Shown here piece after piece: positions 41,524 through 50,108 of a stretch of DNA of 64,000 nt. How positions within the stretch are numbered: the stretch's first letter is position 1; the number at the start of each line of letters is the position of its first letter. The position numbers and the translations under genes are program-made. This DNA is from Desulfolinea sp050305405 (GTDB lineage: Bacteria > Chloroflexota > Anaerolineae > Anaerolineales > Villigracilaceae): the NCBI GenBank assembly GCA_050305405.1, contig JBNLFG010000005.1, positions 62,001 through 126,000 on the forward strand. Direction: 5' to 3'. The notes beneath the pieces were generated by a model. The model saw nothing but the letters and a program-made list of their open reading frames with translations. It was not told the DNA's origin and did no database searches.

Positions 41524-42591
41524 TTATTTTATTACTTCGATTCCAGCACCTGAAACCACTTCGCCAACATGCCAGAGCGGCTGATTGAGTTCTTTGGCAC
41601 GAGCGAGCATTGCATCCAGCCGCTCAGTAGGAACAGAGAGGAGCAAGCCGCCACTGGTTTGGGCGTCGAAGAGCAGCATGCGATTTTCTTCATCGATGCT
41701 TTCGTCGAAGGTGACGTGCTTTTCGAAGTAGAGACGATTATCTGATGAGCCGCCGGGGAAGGTCCAGGCTTCGGCGTATTTGCGGGCGCAAGAGATGAAG
41801 GGGATCTGCGAGAAGTTGAAGCGCAGTCCCACGCCGGAGGTAGCAGCCATCTCATGGGCATGGCCCAACAAACTGAAGCCGGTGATGTCGGTTGCACCGT
41901 GAACGCCAAAGTCGAGAGCAAGCTCGGAGGCGGTTTTGTTGAGGCGGCTCATCCAGCCAACCACTTCGGCGATCTCTTCGGGGGTAGCCTTCTGCTGCTT
42001 TATCGCGGTTGTGGTCGTACCAAATCCAAGCGGTTTGCTAAGCACGAGGGCTTCGCCAATCCGCGCGCCGCCTTTGGTCATCATCTTTTCTATTTCGGCA
42101 AAACCGAGCACGACCAACCCATACTTCGGCTCGTTATCGGTGATGGTATGGCCACCTGCAATCACAACGCCTGCTTCACGTGCTTTTTCGGCACCACCGC
42201 GCAAGATTTGACCTGAAATTTCAGGAGGCAAGGTGGGTGGGAGGGCGGTGACATTGAGGGCGAGGAAGGGACGCGCGCCCATAGCGTAGGCATCAGAAAG
42301 ACTGTTGGCAGCCGCAACGGCCCCGTAATCGTAGGCATCATCCACAACCGGGGTGAAGAAATCGGTGGTAACAATCAAGGCACGTTTCTCGTCAATGCGC
42401 CAAGCGGCGGCATCATCGGGATCGCCTATGCCAACCAGGAGATCGGGATAATCGTCTGCCTGATAAACATCTTGAATAGGACGCAGAACCTGCGCCAGTG
42501 CTTCTGCACTTAATTTGGATGCTCAGCCAGCGCAGGAAGCCAGGCTGGTAAGACGAATTTCTTTGCCTGATGGTTTTGCTGCATCAACCAT
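41524..42591 (-). CDS. selD: Selenide, water dikinase (selenoprotein, in-frame UGA)
   Basis: Makes selenophosphate from selenide and ATP for selenocysteine and selenouridine synthesis. The full gene starts at 42591 (AAGGAG 6 bases upstream) and reads through a TGA at 42525-42523 as selenocysteine 23 in SLASCAGUASK. The U followed three residues later by Lys26 matches the catalytic Cys17/Lys20 pair of E. coli SelD. Without read-through only a fragment from about 42378 would be made, lacking the active site. The rest (VTTDFFTPVVDD, GGHTITDNEP, TDITGFSLLGHAHEM) is typical; 355 residues. A candidate SECIS hairpin follows the UGA. selA, selB and selC are not in the window. Confidence 0.92.
42483..42507 (-). 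promoter_or_regulatory. Candidate bacterial SECIS element in selD
   Basis: Fifteen bases after the UGA, the minus strand can fold GCAGAA/TTCTGC with an inner CTG-GCG-CAG hairpin and a bulge. Distance and the G-containing apical loop suit a SelB-binding hairpin. Predicted by eye only. Confidence 0.5.
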
Positions 42592-42620
42592 AGGGTTCTC
42601 CTTATTGATAATCTCATCAC

Positions 42621-42664
42621 AAAAAAATGACGGCGTGGGTATTTTACTAGACCCGCGCCGTCAT
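42621..42664 (-). terminator. Terminator of the SPFH-protein gene
   Basis: Stem ATGACGGCG/CGCCGTCAT with an inner GGGT/ACCC pair and a 10-base loop; seven T follow on the minus strand. It separates this gene from selD. Confidence 0.85.
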
Positions 42665-42687
42665 CTCAAGAGTTATTTCGGTATTCG

Positions 42688-43737
42688 TTAGGGAATTGCT
42701 GTAGGAACAACGGTTGTGGTGCTACCTGCCTCTGGAAGCGGGAAGAGGAAAGGTGAATCGCTGGGCAGCAACATGACATCAATATCGGCAGCAAGTTTCT
42801 GGATATATTCGTAGGTCAGCAGATCGGGATTGCTTTTGATGACAGCACTAATCTTTTCGAGTGCTGCGGCTTCGGCATTGGCCTGAATAATACGCGCATC
42901 TGCTTCACCTTGTGCGGCAATGACGGCCGCATCTGCAACACCTTGTGCTACCTGACGCGCTTGCTCAGCTTCCTGCTTTTTCGATTCGACCACAAAGAAC
43001 GCTTGTTGCGCCTGTTGTTCAGCAATTTGTTTCTGTTCAACAGCTATGGCGTATTCTTCACTGAAGTGAATATCACGTAAAACGAAGTCAACCAGAACGA
43101 GATTATTCTCCAGGAACTTTTCTTCCAAGGTTGTTGTAATCAAACTTTCCAGGGAAGCACGCTCGGAACTGACAATCTCTTCGATGCCATACTGGGATGC
43201 AATATCACGAATGATACCGCGTGTTGTCGGGCGAACTAGCTCATCCTGATAACGGCTTTGCCAGTCAATATGCAGATTGACAACTTTTACGGGATCAACC
43301 TGAAAAATGACAGAAGCATCAATGAAGACTTCCTGCCCATCTTTGGTACGGGCACGGATCGAATCATCTCCGGAGAGTTGACCTTCACTCAATGCCGCCG
43401 ACATTGTGTAGGTCTGACGTGAGATCGTATAGAGCCGCACGTTTTCACCCGGGACGATCCAGCGCAAGCCTGGGGTGATAGCGCTTTCAAGATAGCCATT
43501 CGGCGCACGGAACGCATACGGGGATATAACCACGCCGCGTTCATTCGGCTCGACAAAAACGATCCCGGCGCTAATGACAGAAATAACGGCAGCAAAGAGA
43601 AAGACACCAACGAGCAAGGATGTGAGTCCCTTTACAGCTTGTTTACGGGATGCACGCATGACCAAAATACCCAAAACAAGGAAAAAGGCAAGCCAGGAAA
43701 AGCTAGCCAACCCTTTAAAGAGCGTTGCAATATTCAT
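42688..43737 (-). CDS. SPFH/Band 7 (prohibitin-like) membrane protein
   Basis: 349 residues. Two transmembrane helices (about 12-30 and 40-62) precede an SPFH domain (about 65-235, beginning FVEPNERGVVISPYAFR), then a long coiled coil rich in Gln, Glu and Ala (about 235-300), which drives ring assembly. Such proteins organise membrane microdomains or chaperone membrane proteases. No FtsH or NfeD gene is next to it. It is monocistronic, ending at a strong terminator. Confidence 0.88.
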   Translation of the reverse strand: MNIATLFKGLASFSWLAFFLVLGILVMRASRKQAVKGLTSLLVGVFLFAAVISVISAGIVFVEPNERGVVISPYAFRAPNGYLESAITPGLRWIVPGENVRLYTISRQTYTMSAALSEGQLSGDDSIRARTKDGQEVFIDASVIFQVDPVKVVNLHIDWQSRYQDELVRPTTRGIIRDIASQYGIEEIVSSERASLESLITTTLEEKFLENNLVLVDFVLRDIHFSEEYAIAVEQKQIAEQQAQQAFFVVESKKQEAEQARQVAQGVADAAVIAAQGEADARIIQANAEAAALEKISAVIKSNPDLLTYEYIQKLAADIDVMLLPSDSPFLFPLPEAGSTTTVVPTAIP

Positions 43738-43861
43738 CTAATCCTCCGATAGAAATGATTTACGATAAAAAGATATACGCACCAGCAGTAAAAAAGGTGC
43801 AATATCTTATACCATGCAAATTCATCCTCCGGTATTGGAAATTTATCAGAAAGCTTTTGAT

Positions 43862-43892
43862 AAAAAAAGAGGGCTGCTCTGGAGCAGCCCTC
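43862..43892 (-). terminator. Terminator of the hexahaem cytochrome gene
   Basis: Ten-bp stem GAGGGCTGCT/AGCAGCCCTC with loop CTGG and a seven-T run on the minus strand. Confidence 0.87.
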
Positions 43893-43917
43893 TCGGCTTA
43901 CGAATTACAGAGATGAA

Positions 43918-44943
43918 TTACTTACCAAATGCTGCAATCGATTCTTCGAGCAACGCAACAGTGTAGCTCATATTGTGCGCGCCGTGGCTCTTATCTTCAA
44001 CTGCAATGTAGATGTAGTTCCACAGAGCCTGGGCCTGTGCGGCAGGGTAAACACCAACAACAGGGTGGCCAGCTTCAAGTTCGTACAGGCCATTGGCTTC
44101 AAGCAATTCGCCGAGTTCAACAAGCAATGCATCAACTTCACTCTGGGCACCGTTGACGTCAAAGTCTTCGATATCAGCGTGACATTCTGTACAAGCACTA
44201 ACGCTCGGCAAGAAGTTATGATTGTCGTTTTCACCAAGGTGGCAAGCAACACAGGTGTCTTCAACCATGCTGTAGTGCGCTGAAGGTTTCCCTTCAACTT
44301 CACCAGCACCGCCTACACCCAGAAGCATGGAAGCCTGCGGGCCGTGGTGCGGACCCCAATGGGTGCTTGTTACTTCAACATTGCCATCAGCATCTGCTTC
44401 AGCAATTGCACTGCGCGGCTGGTGACAGGTAGCACAAAGGTTGCCCTTACCGCCTTCAAAAATGACGCCATCAAAAGCAATCATGACAGCATCAGCATCA
44501 GTTTCAAGCGCCCAATCTTCACCAGTGTAAGTAGTGTGGATCTGGTGACAAGTGCGGCAATCCTGATGGGTTACATCGGCAGAAACGCCTTCCCAGGTGC
44601 CGGGGTTCTCACCAGCGGCAACCATTTCTGAGAAAGAGGAGCCGGAGTGGCAAGCAGCACAACCGCCGCGACCACCAGCATAAGCAGCTGCGGTACCGGA
44701 GCCGTGAACAGAGCTTTCCCAGGCAACTTTCTTACCAGTGATAAGTGCGGTGTCGTTATGACATTCAGTACAAGTAAGGTCAGCAATGGTAACAGATTCG
44801 CCAGCGGGGCCGGGCTCACCTTGTTCACCTTGGGGACCTTCGGGACCTGCGGGGCCGGCAGGACCTGCAGCACCAGCGCAAGCGGTTAGCGCGAAGGCTG
44901 CGAGCAGTAACAAACCTACAACAAACAACATTTTCTTTGACAT
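43918..44943 (-). CDS. Six-haem c-type cytochrome lipoprotein with collagen-like segment
   Basis: 341 residues. The signal peptide ends with lipobox LTAC (Cys22). Residues ~24-50 are nine Gly-X-Y triplets (GPAGPAGPEGPQ...), a collagen-like spacer. Six CxxCH haem sites follow: CTECH, CAACH, CRTCH, CATCH, CVACH, CTECH, with extra His for bis-His ligation. The C-terminal ~100 residues are helical without haem. It is an extracytoplasmic electron-transfer protein; partner and acceptor are unknown. A spacer of ~270 bases with palindromic GGGT/ACCC motifs lies upstream, and the next minus-strand gene is another multihaem cytochrome. Confidence 0.88.
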   Translation of the reverse strand: MSKKMLFVVGLLLLAAFALTACAGAAGPAGPAGPEGPQGEQGEPGPAGESVTIADLTCTECHNDTALITGKKVAWESSVHGSGTAAAYAGGRGGCAACHSGSSFSEMVAAGENPGTWEGVSADVTHQDCRTCHQIHTTYTGEDWALETDADAVMIAFDGVIFEGGKGNLCATCHQPRSAIAEADADGNVEVTSTHWGPHHGPQASMLLGVGGAGEVEGKPSAHYSMVEDTCVACHLGENDNHNFLPSVSACTECHADIEDFDVNGAQSEVDALLVELGELLEANGLYELEAGHPVVGVYPAAQAQALWNYIYIAVEDKSHGAHNMSYTVALLEESIAAFGK

Positions 44944-45215
44944 TCTTTATTCTCCTTCAATAAAATAAGTGTCGCTTTCTCAATACGCTTTCATGTTCGT
45001 TTCGATAAACACCTCCTGTCAATCAGGGGTAGCAATTAGCCGAACATACGTACACTAATTGCATAATATCAATATACCCTCATTGGGTGAATATACCCAA
45101 TACACTGCGTCATATTTTACAGGTGACAAAGTTCACAAGATCAATATGAGCGTCTTTATCTAGTTACAATAATCACGAATATACAGCAGAACGCACTTTT
45201 AAAGATACATCATTC
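44944..45215 (-). promoter_or_regulatory. Promoter region of the hexahaem cytochrome with palindromic operator-like site
   Basis: A 272-base AT-rich spacer without a gene. It contains the perfect inverted repeat TTGGGT-gaatat-ACCCAA (45083-45100), preceded by another ACCC (45076-45079), i.e. three helically spaced TACCC-type half sites. This could be the binding site of the NarL-like regulator encoded at 48601 (inference). Confidence 0.4.
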
Positions 45216-46922
45216 CTAATCATCGAAAGCACCAGCATCAATCCATGCTTTGAAAATTTCCAAATGTTCGCTTGGCATCGTGACAAAATGCTGTTTTGAT
45301 TGAATTTCAACCAATAAGCTTTGAGCACTCTTTCCAGCAACGATAACCGCCCCATTCTCACCGCCGGCCATAAGGCCATCGTAAGAAGAGAGATTCAACC
45401 CCGCAGAAGCCAAATCTGCACTATGACATTGTGCACAGGGCGTCAAAATTGGCGCAATATGCGCCTGATAGGTTGGCGTTTCACCCTCAGTCAATGGAGC
45501 AACCATCGGAGCGCTCGCATCCGGTGCGGGCAACTGATCTACAAGTAGCTCACGCAAAGCAGGTGCATCAAAACCGGCATAGATGAAAACATTTCCATGA
45601 CAGGCACTATTGGAACAGAAGGATGTATTGCTGGTACCACCCGCATCTTCTGTAGTATGACAATTAGAGCAAGTCTGGTCAAAAACTTGATTGTGTAGAT
45701 TGATCCAACTCGGATTTTGGTGTGATTCCGGCTCCAAACCATGACTGATCTCGAGGTTGGTCACGAAATCATCTTCCCCTCTCACGACAGGAATCGAGTG
45801 GCAGATATTGCACTCCAGGCGGATTGCTTCTTTCTCTGCGTTGAGATGTTTCCCATCATGGCAGCGGAAACAGCCGGGCGCATCCATGTGCCCAATATTC
45901 GTCGGGTGTGTCGTCCAATCCACTTCCTGTTCCTGAAAAACGATCGTGGCGTAAATATGTTGTAAGGACACGATTGCTTCCTGAACCAGTTCGCTGTTCT
46001 CAGCATAAAAATCGCTATATTCAGTCTGATAGCGCTCCTCCAGCCCTGCAATGGCTTCCAGACCCGCTTCACGGTTCTCATAATCACCGCGCAAGATCAT
46101 TGCACCATTCATGTGAATATCGGGAATATCAGCCGAGATCAAACCACGGGACATATAATCGTCCATCGCATCTTCAGGGGATTTGAAATCGTGTGCGATG
46201 CGGTTGTGGCAGGTAATACAATCCATCTGCTGCAACTCTGCTTCATCAACGGTAGCAAGATCAAAGTCCGATTCGATATCGGTATACTCGGTGGTCGTCC
46301 CATCCGCATTATGAACACGAATGAAGGGAATCTCCTGCTGCATCCCGTCATCTGAATAATATTCCACGGTATTGGCAACATGCCAGTGGATGCCTAAGCC
46401 CAAACCTTCTCGTGCATCACCGCCGCCTGTCTTCATAATCAGGTAGGTTTGGGTTTCTGTGTTCTGGATATTATTGGCGTAATGCGTGATCGAGCGCAGG
46501 CTGTCATCTGAGAATTTTTCAGGAAGATGGCATTGTTCGCAGGTTTCGCGAGCGGGGAATAAACGCGTCGCACGGATTGGGTACTCATACGAGGAAGTCG
46601 TCATCGCAACAATCTCGCGTACATCCTGTACCTTACGGGATAACTGCGTGCCAACAAAAGCACGTCCAATATGACACTCAGTGCAATAAACATTCGCGTG
46701 TGGTGATTGAGCATAAGTAACACCCTGCGGCGGCATGGTATGACAGCCATCTGCACAAAAGCCGGGCGAGTTCGTATAATTCCAGCCATAGGTAGCACCA
46801 ATGACCACGATAATCGTCAACACACCTAAAACCGCGTAAGGCAATATGAGTCTCCAGCGAGGAGAATCATCAGGGGGAGAGAAGAATTTTTTAAGTTTTG
46901 CTTTGATGTTCTGCAATTTCAT
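45216..46922 (-). CDS. Membrane-anchored multihaem cytochrome c with C-terminal PSCyt1-like domain
   Basis: 568 residues from the ATG at 46922, which has AAAGG upstream; the frame is open 28 codons further. One N-terminal transmembrane helix (about 25-47) leads into a NapC/NirT-like start with the unusual CX3CH site CADGCHTMPP. Then CxxCH sites CTECH, CEQCH, CITCH, CFRCH, CNICH, CSNCH, a CX4CH site CSNSACH and finally CAQCH: nine potential haems. The last ~80 residues (HIAPILTPCAQCHS... MPSEHLEIFKAWIDAGA) match planctomycete-type cytochrome domains. Likely a quinol-linked periplasmic electron carrier; the terminal acceptor is unknown. Confidence 0.87.
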   Translation of the reverse strand: MKLQNIKAKLKKFFSPPDDSPRWRLILPYAVLGVLTIIVVIGATYGWNYTNSPGFCADGCHTMPPQGVTYAQSPHANVYCTECHIGRAFVGTQLSRKVQDVREIVAMTTSSYEYPIRATRLFPARETCEQCHLPEKFSDDSLRSITHYANNIQNTETQTYLIMKTGGGDAREGLGLGIHWHVANTVEYYSDDGMQQEIPFIRVHNADGTTTEYTDIESDFDLATVDEAELQQMDCITCHNRIAHDFKSPEDAMDDYMSRGLISADIPDIHMNGAMILRGDYENREAGLEAIAGLEERYQTEYSDFYAENSELVQEAIVSLQHIYATIVFQEQEVDWTTHPTNIGHMDAPGCFRCHDGKHLNAEKEAIRLECNICHSIPVVRGEDDFVTNLEISHGLEPESHQNPSWINLHNQVFDQTCSNCHTTEDAGGTSNTSFCSNSACHGNVFIYAGFDAPALRELLVDQLPAPDASAPMVAPLTEGETPTYQAHIAPILTPCAQCHSADLASAGLNLSSYDGLMAGGENGAVIVAGKSAQSLLVEIQSKQHFVTMPSEHLEIFKAWIDAGAFDD

Positions 46923-47104
46923 ATACTTTACCTTTGATGGGGGATGTGCCCAATAAAAGAGCACGTAACGTGCATAATTGGACAGATATTGTGATAATAC
47001 ACCCAAGAAAGATTAATATCAAGTTAAAAGCAGCTAAAAAACCCTTAATACTCTCCTCCTGAAAAGAGTTTGTAAACTCATATTTGGGGTAGAATACGCA
47101 ACTG

Positions 47105-48604
47105 ATGCTTACCAATACGCCATCCTTCCTTTCTTTCATTATCTTCTTCATTTACGGATTAGCCTTCTTTGTAATGGGCATTGCGCTCTTTCTGGAAACG
47201 ATCCGTTCGCCCTCTTTTGCAGAGACACGCCTCTTATTACCTCTTGCTATCTTCGGCATCCTGCACGGGATGCACGAATGGTTTGAATTCTTTCTGCGAC
47301 AAGCAACCTGGTTAGACCTTCGCGTCAGCGCACAAATTTACTGGCTGCGGATGGCTTTATTGGCCATCAGCTTTATCGCTCTTGGGCTCTATGGGCTGCG
47401 TGCTTGTCAACAGCATCGACCGGAGTGCCTAAGCCGCTTAGCCCTGCCGCTCGCCCTGCTTGGCTTATACATACTCGCAATTTCTGTCATTTGGGCATTT
47501 AAATCTGCCGATCTCAACAGAAATATGCTTATAAATAACCTTATTCGTTACTTACTTGCAGTACCGGCAGCGATTCTGGCCTCACTGGGCTTATCTACCC
47601 AAAAAAGCGAAGCCCGCGAAGAAAACCGCTTCCTCCTTAGCAAAAAGTTTCACTGGGCTTCATTGGGGTTTGGTATTTACGGCATCAGCCAACTTTTTGT
47701 TCCCCCTCTAGCGCTCTTCCCTGCAAATATTATTAATAACCAGCTTTTCTTCAGCATCACCGGCCTCCCTATTGAAGCCGTACGCGCTGTTGTTGCATTC
47801 GCGATCACTACAGGCATCGTGCAAGCTGTTCATACGGTTGAAAAAGAACGCCAAAAGGAATTATTCGATACACAAAAGGAACGCGTAGACGCATTGGAAT
47901 ATGCTCAAAAAGAAATGGCCGCACGTGAAGCCTTGCAGCAAAAGCTATTTCGCTACACAGTACAAGCACAGGAGGAAGAGCGCGCGCGTATTTCTCGTGA
48001 ACTACACGATGAGACCGCCCAAATCCTCTCCGCGTTTTCACTGGAATTGGCAGCATTGGGCAATCGCTTGGATGAACCGCCTGCGCAACTCACCCCGACC
48101 CTTAACAGGCTTCAGACCTTGAGCCAGGATATGTCCCAAGGCATCTACCGTTTAGTACACGACCTGCGTCCCGCACAACTCGATGACCTTGGGCTGGTTC
48201 CCGCCATCCAAAACCTGATCGGTAATGAATGCTGCAAAATGGAACTGGATGTCGTACTGGAAGTTGATGGAAAATCTCAACGAGTAGATCCGCTCGTTGA
48301 AACGGTACTCTATCGGGTAGCGCAGGCGGCGCTCACCAATGTCGCGCGCCATGCGCGCACCCAGCAAGCCGACGTCCAAATTCGTTTCGATAAAGATCGG
48401 GTAACACTCAATGTTGAAGATCAGGGAGTCGGCTTTGATTCTGCCGAAGCATTAATCGCTCCACGTGGTTGGGGGCTGGAAGGTATGAAAGAACGCGTCT
48501 CTGGCGTTGGCGGTGAGTTCTATATCAAATCAAACCCTGGCAAAGGAACAACTGTTACTGCCGTGCTCCCTTGCATTGCCCCAGCAGAGGAACAAAATAC
48601 ATGA
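47105..48604 (+). CDS. Membrane sensor histidine kinase (NarX/DesK type)
   Basis: 499 residues. About six to seven transmembrane helices fill residues 10-230 (a 7TM-type sensor), then a coiled coil, and the HisKA_3 motif EEERARISRELHDETAQ with the phospho-acceptor His. The HATPase has NVARHARTQQA (N box), EDQGVGFD and RGWGLEGMKERV. Its last bases overlap the start of the response regulator (ATGA). A TAGAAT box ends about 10 bases ahead of the ATG and no ribosome site is seen, so the message may be nearly leaderless. Likely controls the flanking cytochrome and ccm genes (inference). Confidence 0.9.
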   Translation: MLTNTPSFLSFIIFFIYGLAFFVMGIALFLETIRSPSFAETRLLLPLAIFGILHGMHEWFEFFLRQATWLDLRVSAQIYWLRMALLAISFIALGLYGLRACQQHRPECLSRLALPLALLGLYILAISVIWAFKSADLNRNMLINNLIRYLLAVPAAILASLGLSTQKSEAREENRFLLSKKFHWASLGFGIYGISQLFVPPLALFPANIINNQLFFSITGLPIEAVRAVVAFAITTGIVQAVHTVEKERQKELFDTQKERVDALEYAQKEMAAREALQQKLFRYTVQAQEEERARISRELHDETAQILSAFSLELAALGNRLDEPPAQLTPTLNRLQTLSQDMSQGIYRLVHDLRPAQLDDLGLVPAIQNLIGNECCKMELDVVLEVDGKSQRVDPLVETVLYRVAQAALTNVARHARTQQADVQIRFDKDRVTLNVEDQGVGFDSAEALIAPRGWGLEGMKERVSGVGGEFYIKSNPGKGTTVTAVLPCIAPAEEQNT

Positions 48605-49290
48605 AGAAGAATATCCGCGTAATGTTGGTCGATGACCATGAAGTAATCCGCTTTGGGCTTAAATCTTTTCTGGATACACAGGCAGAGATAGAAGTGGTCG
48701 AAGAAGCCAGCAATGGGCTGGAAGCAATTGAGCGTGCAAAAACTGCCCAGCCAGATGTGATCTTGATGGATATCACCATGCCCGTCATGGATGGGCTAAC
48801 GGCTACACATCATCTTAAGCAAACCTGTCCTGAATGTTTTATATTGGCTTTAACCGTCCATGAGGACAAAGAATATTTTATGCAGATGATCGCAGCGGGT
48901 GCTTCAGGCTATATTACCAAACGGGCCGCTTCTGAAGAATTGGTCACGGCTATCGAGGCCGTTTCCAAAGGGCATGTTTATTTACAACCTGCAATGGCGC
49001 GCTGGCTGCTTGAAGACTATCAACGTCTGAACAATGGAATCAAAAAAAATGATGGTGATGACGACAAAAACAGCAACTATGCCGACCTGAATATTTTAAC
49101 CAAGCGCGAGCGTCAGGTTTTGGAGCTGGTTGGCGATGGGCACAATAATACATATATCGGCGAAAAGCTTGAACTCAGCCCAAAGACCATCGCCCGCCAC
49201 CGCGAGCGGATTATGAAGAAGCTCAACATGCACTCGCGCACAGAGCTAGTGAAATTTGCCATTCGTACGGGCTTGATTTCTTTGGAGTAG
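48601..49290 (+). CDS. LuxR/NarL-family response regulator
   Basis: 229 residues from the overlapping ATG. Receiver domain (1-125) with the phosphorylated Asp in VILMDITMPVMDG and the Lys in YITKRAAS. The C-terminal LuxR HTH reads LTKRERQVLELVGDGHNNTYIGEKLELSPKTIARHRERIMKKLNMHSR-like, with all features of the family. The linker has an odd polar insert (NNGIKKNDGDDDKNSN). It is the cognate partner of the upstream kinase. Confidence 0.93.
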   Translation: MKKNIRVMLVDDHEVIRFGLKSFLDTQAEIEVVEEASNGLEAIERAKTAQPDVILMDITMPVMDGLTATHHLKQTCPECFILALTVHEDKEYFMQMIAAGASGYITKRAASEELVTAIEAVSKGHVYLQPAMARWLLEDYQRLNNGIKKNDGDDDKNSNYADLNILTKRERQVLELVGDGHNNTYIGEKLELSPKTIARHRERIMKKLNMHSRTELVKFAIRTGLISLE

Positions 49291-49530
49291 GAGAAGCATT
49301 TGGGAAGCTCTCCCGCAGCTTTCTTGTGCTGCGAAGGCGTTATCCTGACCGAAAGGATGAGGACAGCCCAAAAGTCTGCAACAGGCATCTTTTGCGTAAA
49401 ATGAGTTAACTATTAGGTTGTAATACCCAAAACCTGACATTATTCATCTACTTTTTTTCAGCCTGTATTAATCTAAACATGTACAATTGTAACTATAAGT
49501 TCTAATACTCATTTATCGGAGGTACTATTT
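49291..49530 (+). other. Hairpin-rich leader/spacer before ccmE
   Basis: 240 bases without a gene. Several small hairpins follow one another: GGGA/TCCC, CGCAGC-tttcttgt-GCTGCG and ATCCT-gaccgaa-AGGAT. Further down TTGTAATACCCAA (49418-49430) resembles the half sites ahead of the cytochrome. No riboswitch class could be recognised. CGGAGG precedes the ccmE start. Confidence 0.35.
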
Positions 49531-50010
49531 ATGCAACGATCAAAATTTATTATTGGCGGCCTGATGATCCTCGCTGCTGTTGTTTACCTGATCGCATCAT
49601 CCACGCAAGCTAGCGCGGAATACTTTATGACTATCGAAGAAGTCAACCAGCAGCAGAGCGACCTCGTTGGCAAAAGCCTACGCATCTCTGGTGCGGTGAT
49701 TGGCGACTCTATCAGCTACGATCCCGAGTCACTAACGCTTACCTTTGATGTTGCGCACGTCACTGGCGACAACGCCGAGATCGAAGCCAGTGGCGGGCTG
49801 GCGCAGGTGCTCCACGACGCCACAGTTGACCCAAGCCGCACGCGGCTCGCCGTGGTTTACAGTGGCCCCGTGCCAGATCTGCTCAAAAACGAGGCCCAAG
49901 CCATTATGACAGGCCATCTCGAAAGTGATGGAATCTTCTACGCAGATGAACTATTGCTCAAATGCCCGACCAAATACGAAGAAGCTGTCCCTGAGCAGAC
50001 AGAGGGATAA
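49531..50010 (+). CDS. ccmE: Cytochrome c maturation haem chaperone CcmE (CxxxY type)
   Basis: Receives haem from CcmABCD and hands it to CcmF for attachment to apocytochromes. 159 residues: an N-terminal membrane anchor (about 6-24) and an OB-fold domain. The haem-binding site is CPTKY (Cys145, Tyr149) in place of HxxxY of E. coli; the CxxxY form is known from Desulfovibrio and some archaea. First gene of the ccm cluster. Confidence 0.9.
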   Translation: MQRSKFIIGGLMILAAVVYLIASSTQASAEYFMTIEEVNQQQSDLVGKSLRISGAVIGDSISYDPESLTLTFDVAHVTGDNAEIEASGGLAQVLHDATVDPSRTRLAVVYSGPVPDLLKNEAQAIMTGHLESDGIFYADELLLKCPTKYEEAVPEQTEG

Positions 50011-50036
50011 TCCCCGGCTCAACCCCGAAAAACTGT

Positions 50037-50087
50037 GAAATGGCAGTCCGCAAGCCGCTCACACGAGCGAAGCGTGACTGTCATTTC
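50037..50087. repeat. REP-like inverted repeat between ccmE and ccmF
   Basis: Arms GAAATGGCAGTC (50037-50048) and GACTGTCATTTC (50076-50087) with one mismatch, around a GC-rich middle (CGCTCACACGAGCGAAGCG). The GACTGTCA core also occurs in the repeats flanking the TIR gene. Confidence 0.6.
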
Positions 50088-50108
50088 GTCTGAAAAGGAG
50101 TAATTTTT

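Noticed and set aside
41524..42378. selD as an N-terminally truncated gene starting near 42378
   Set aside because: The missing N-terminus is encoded upstream in the same frame once TGA 42525-42523 is read as selenocysteine, so it is not a truncation or pseudogene.
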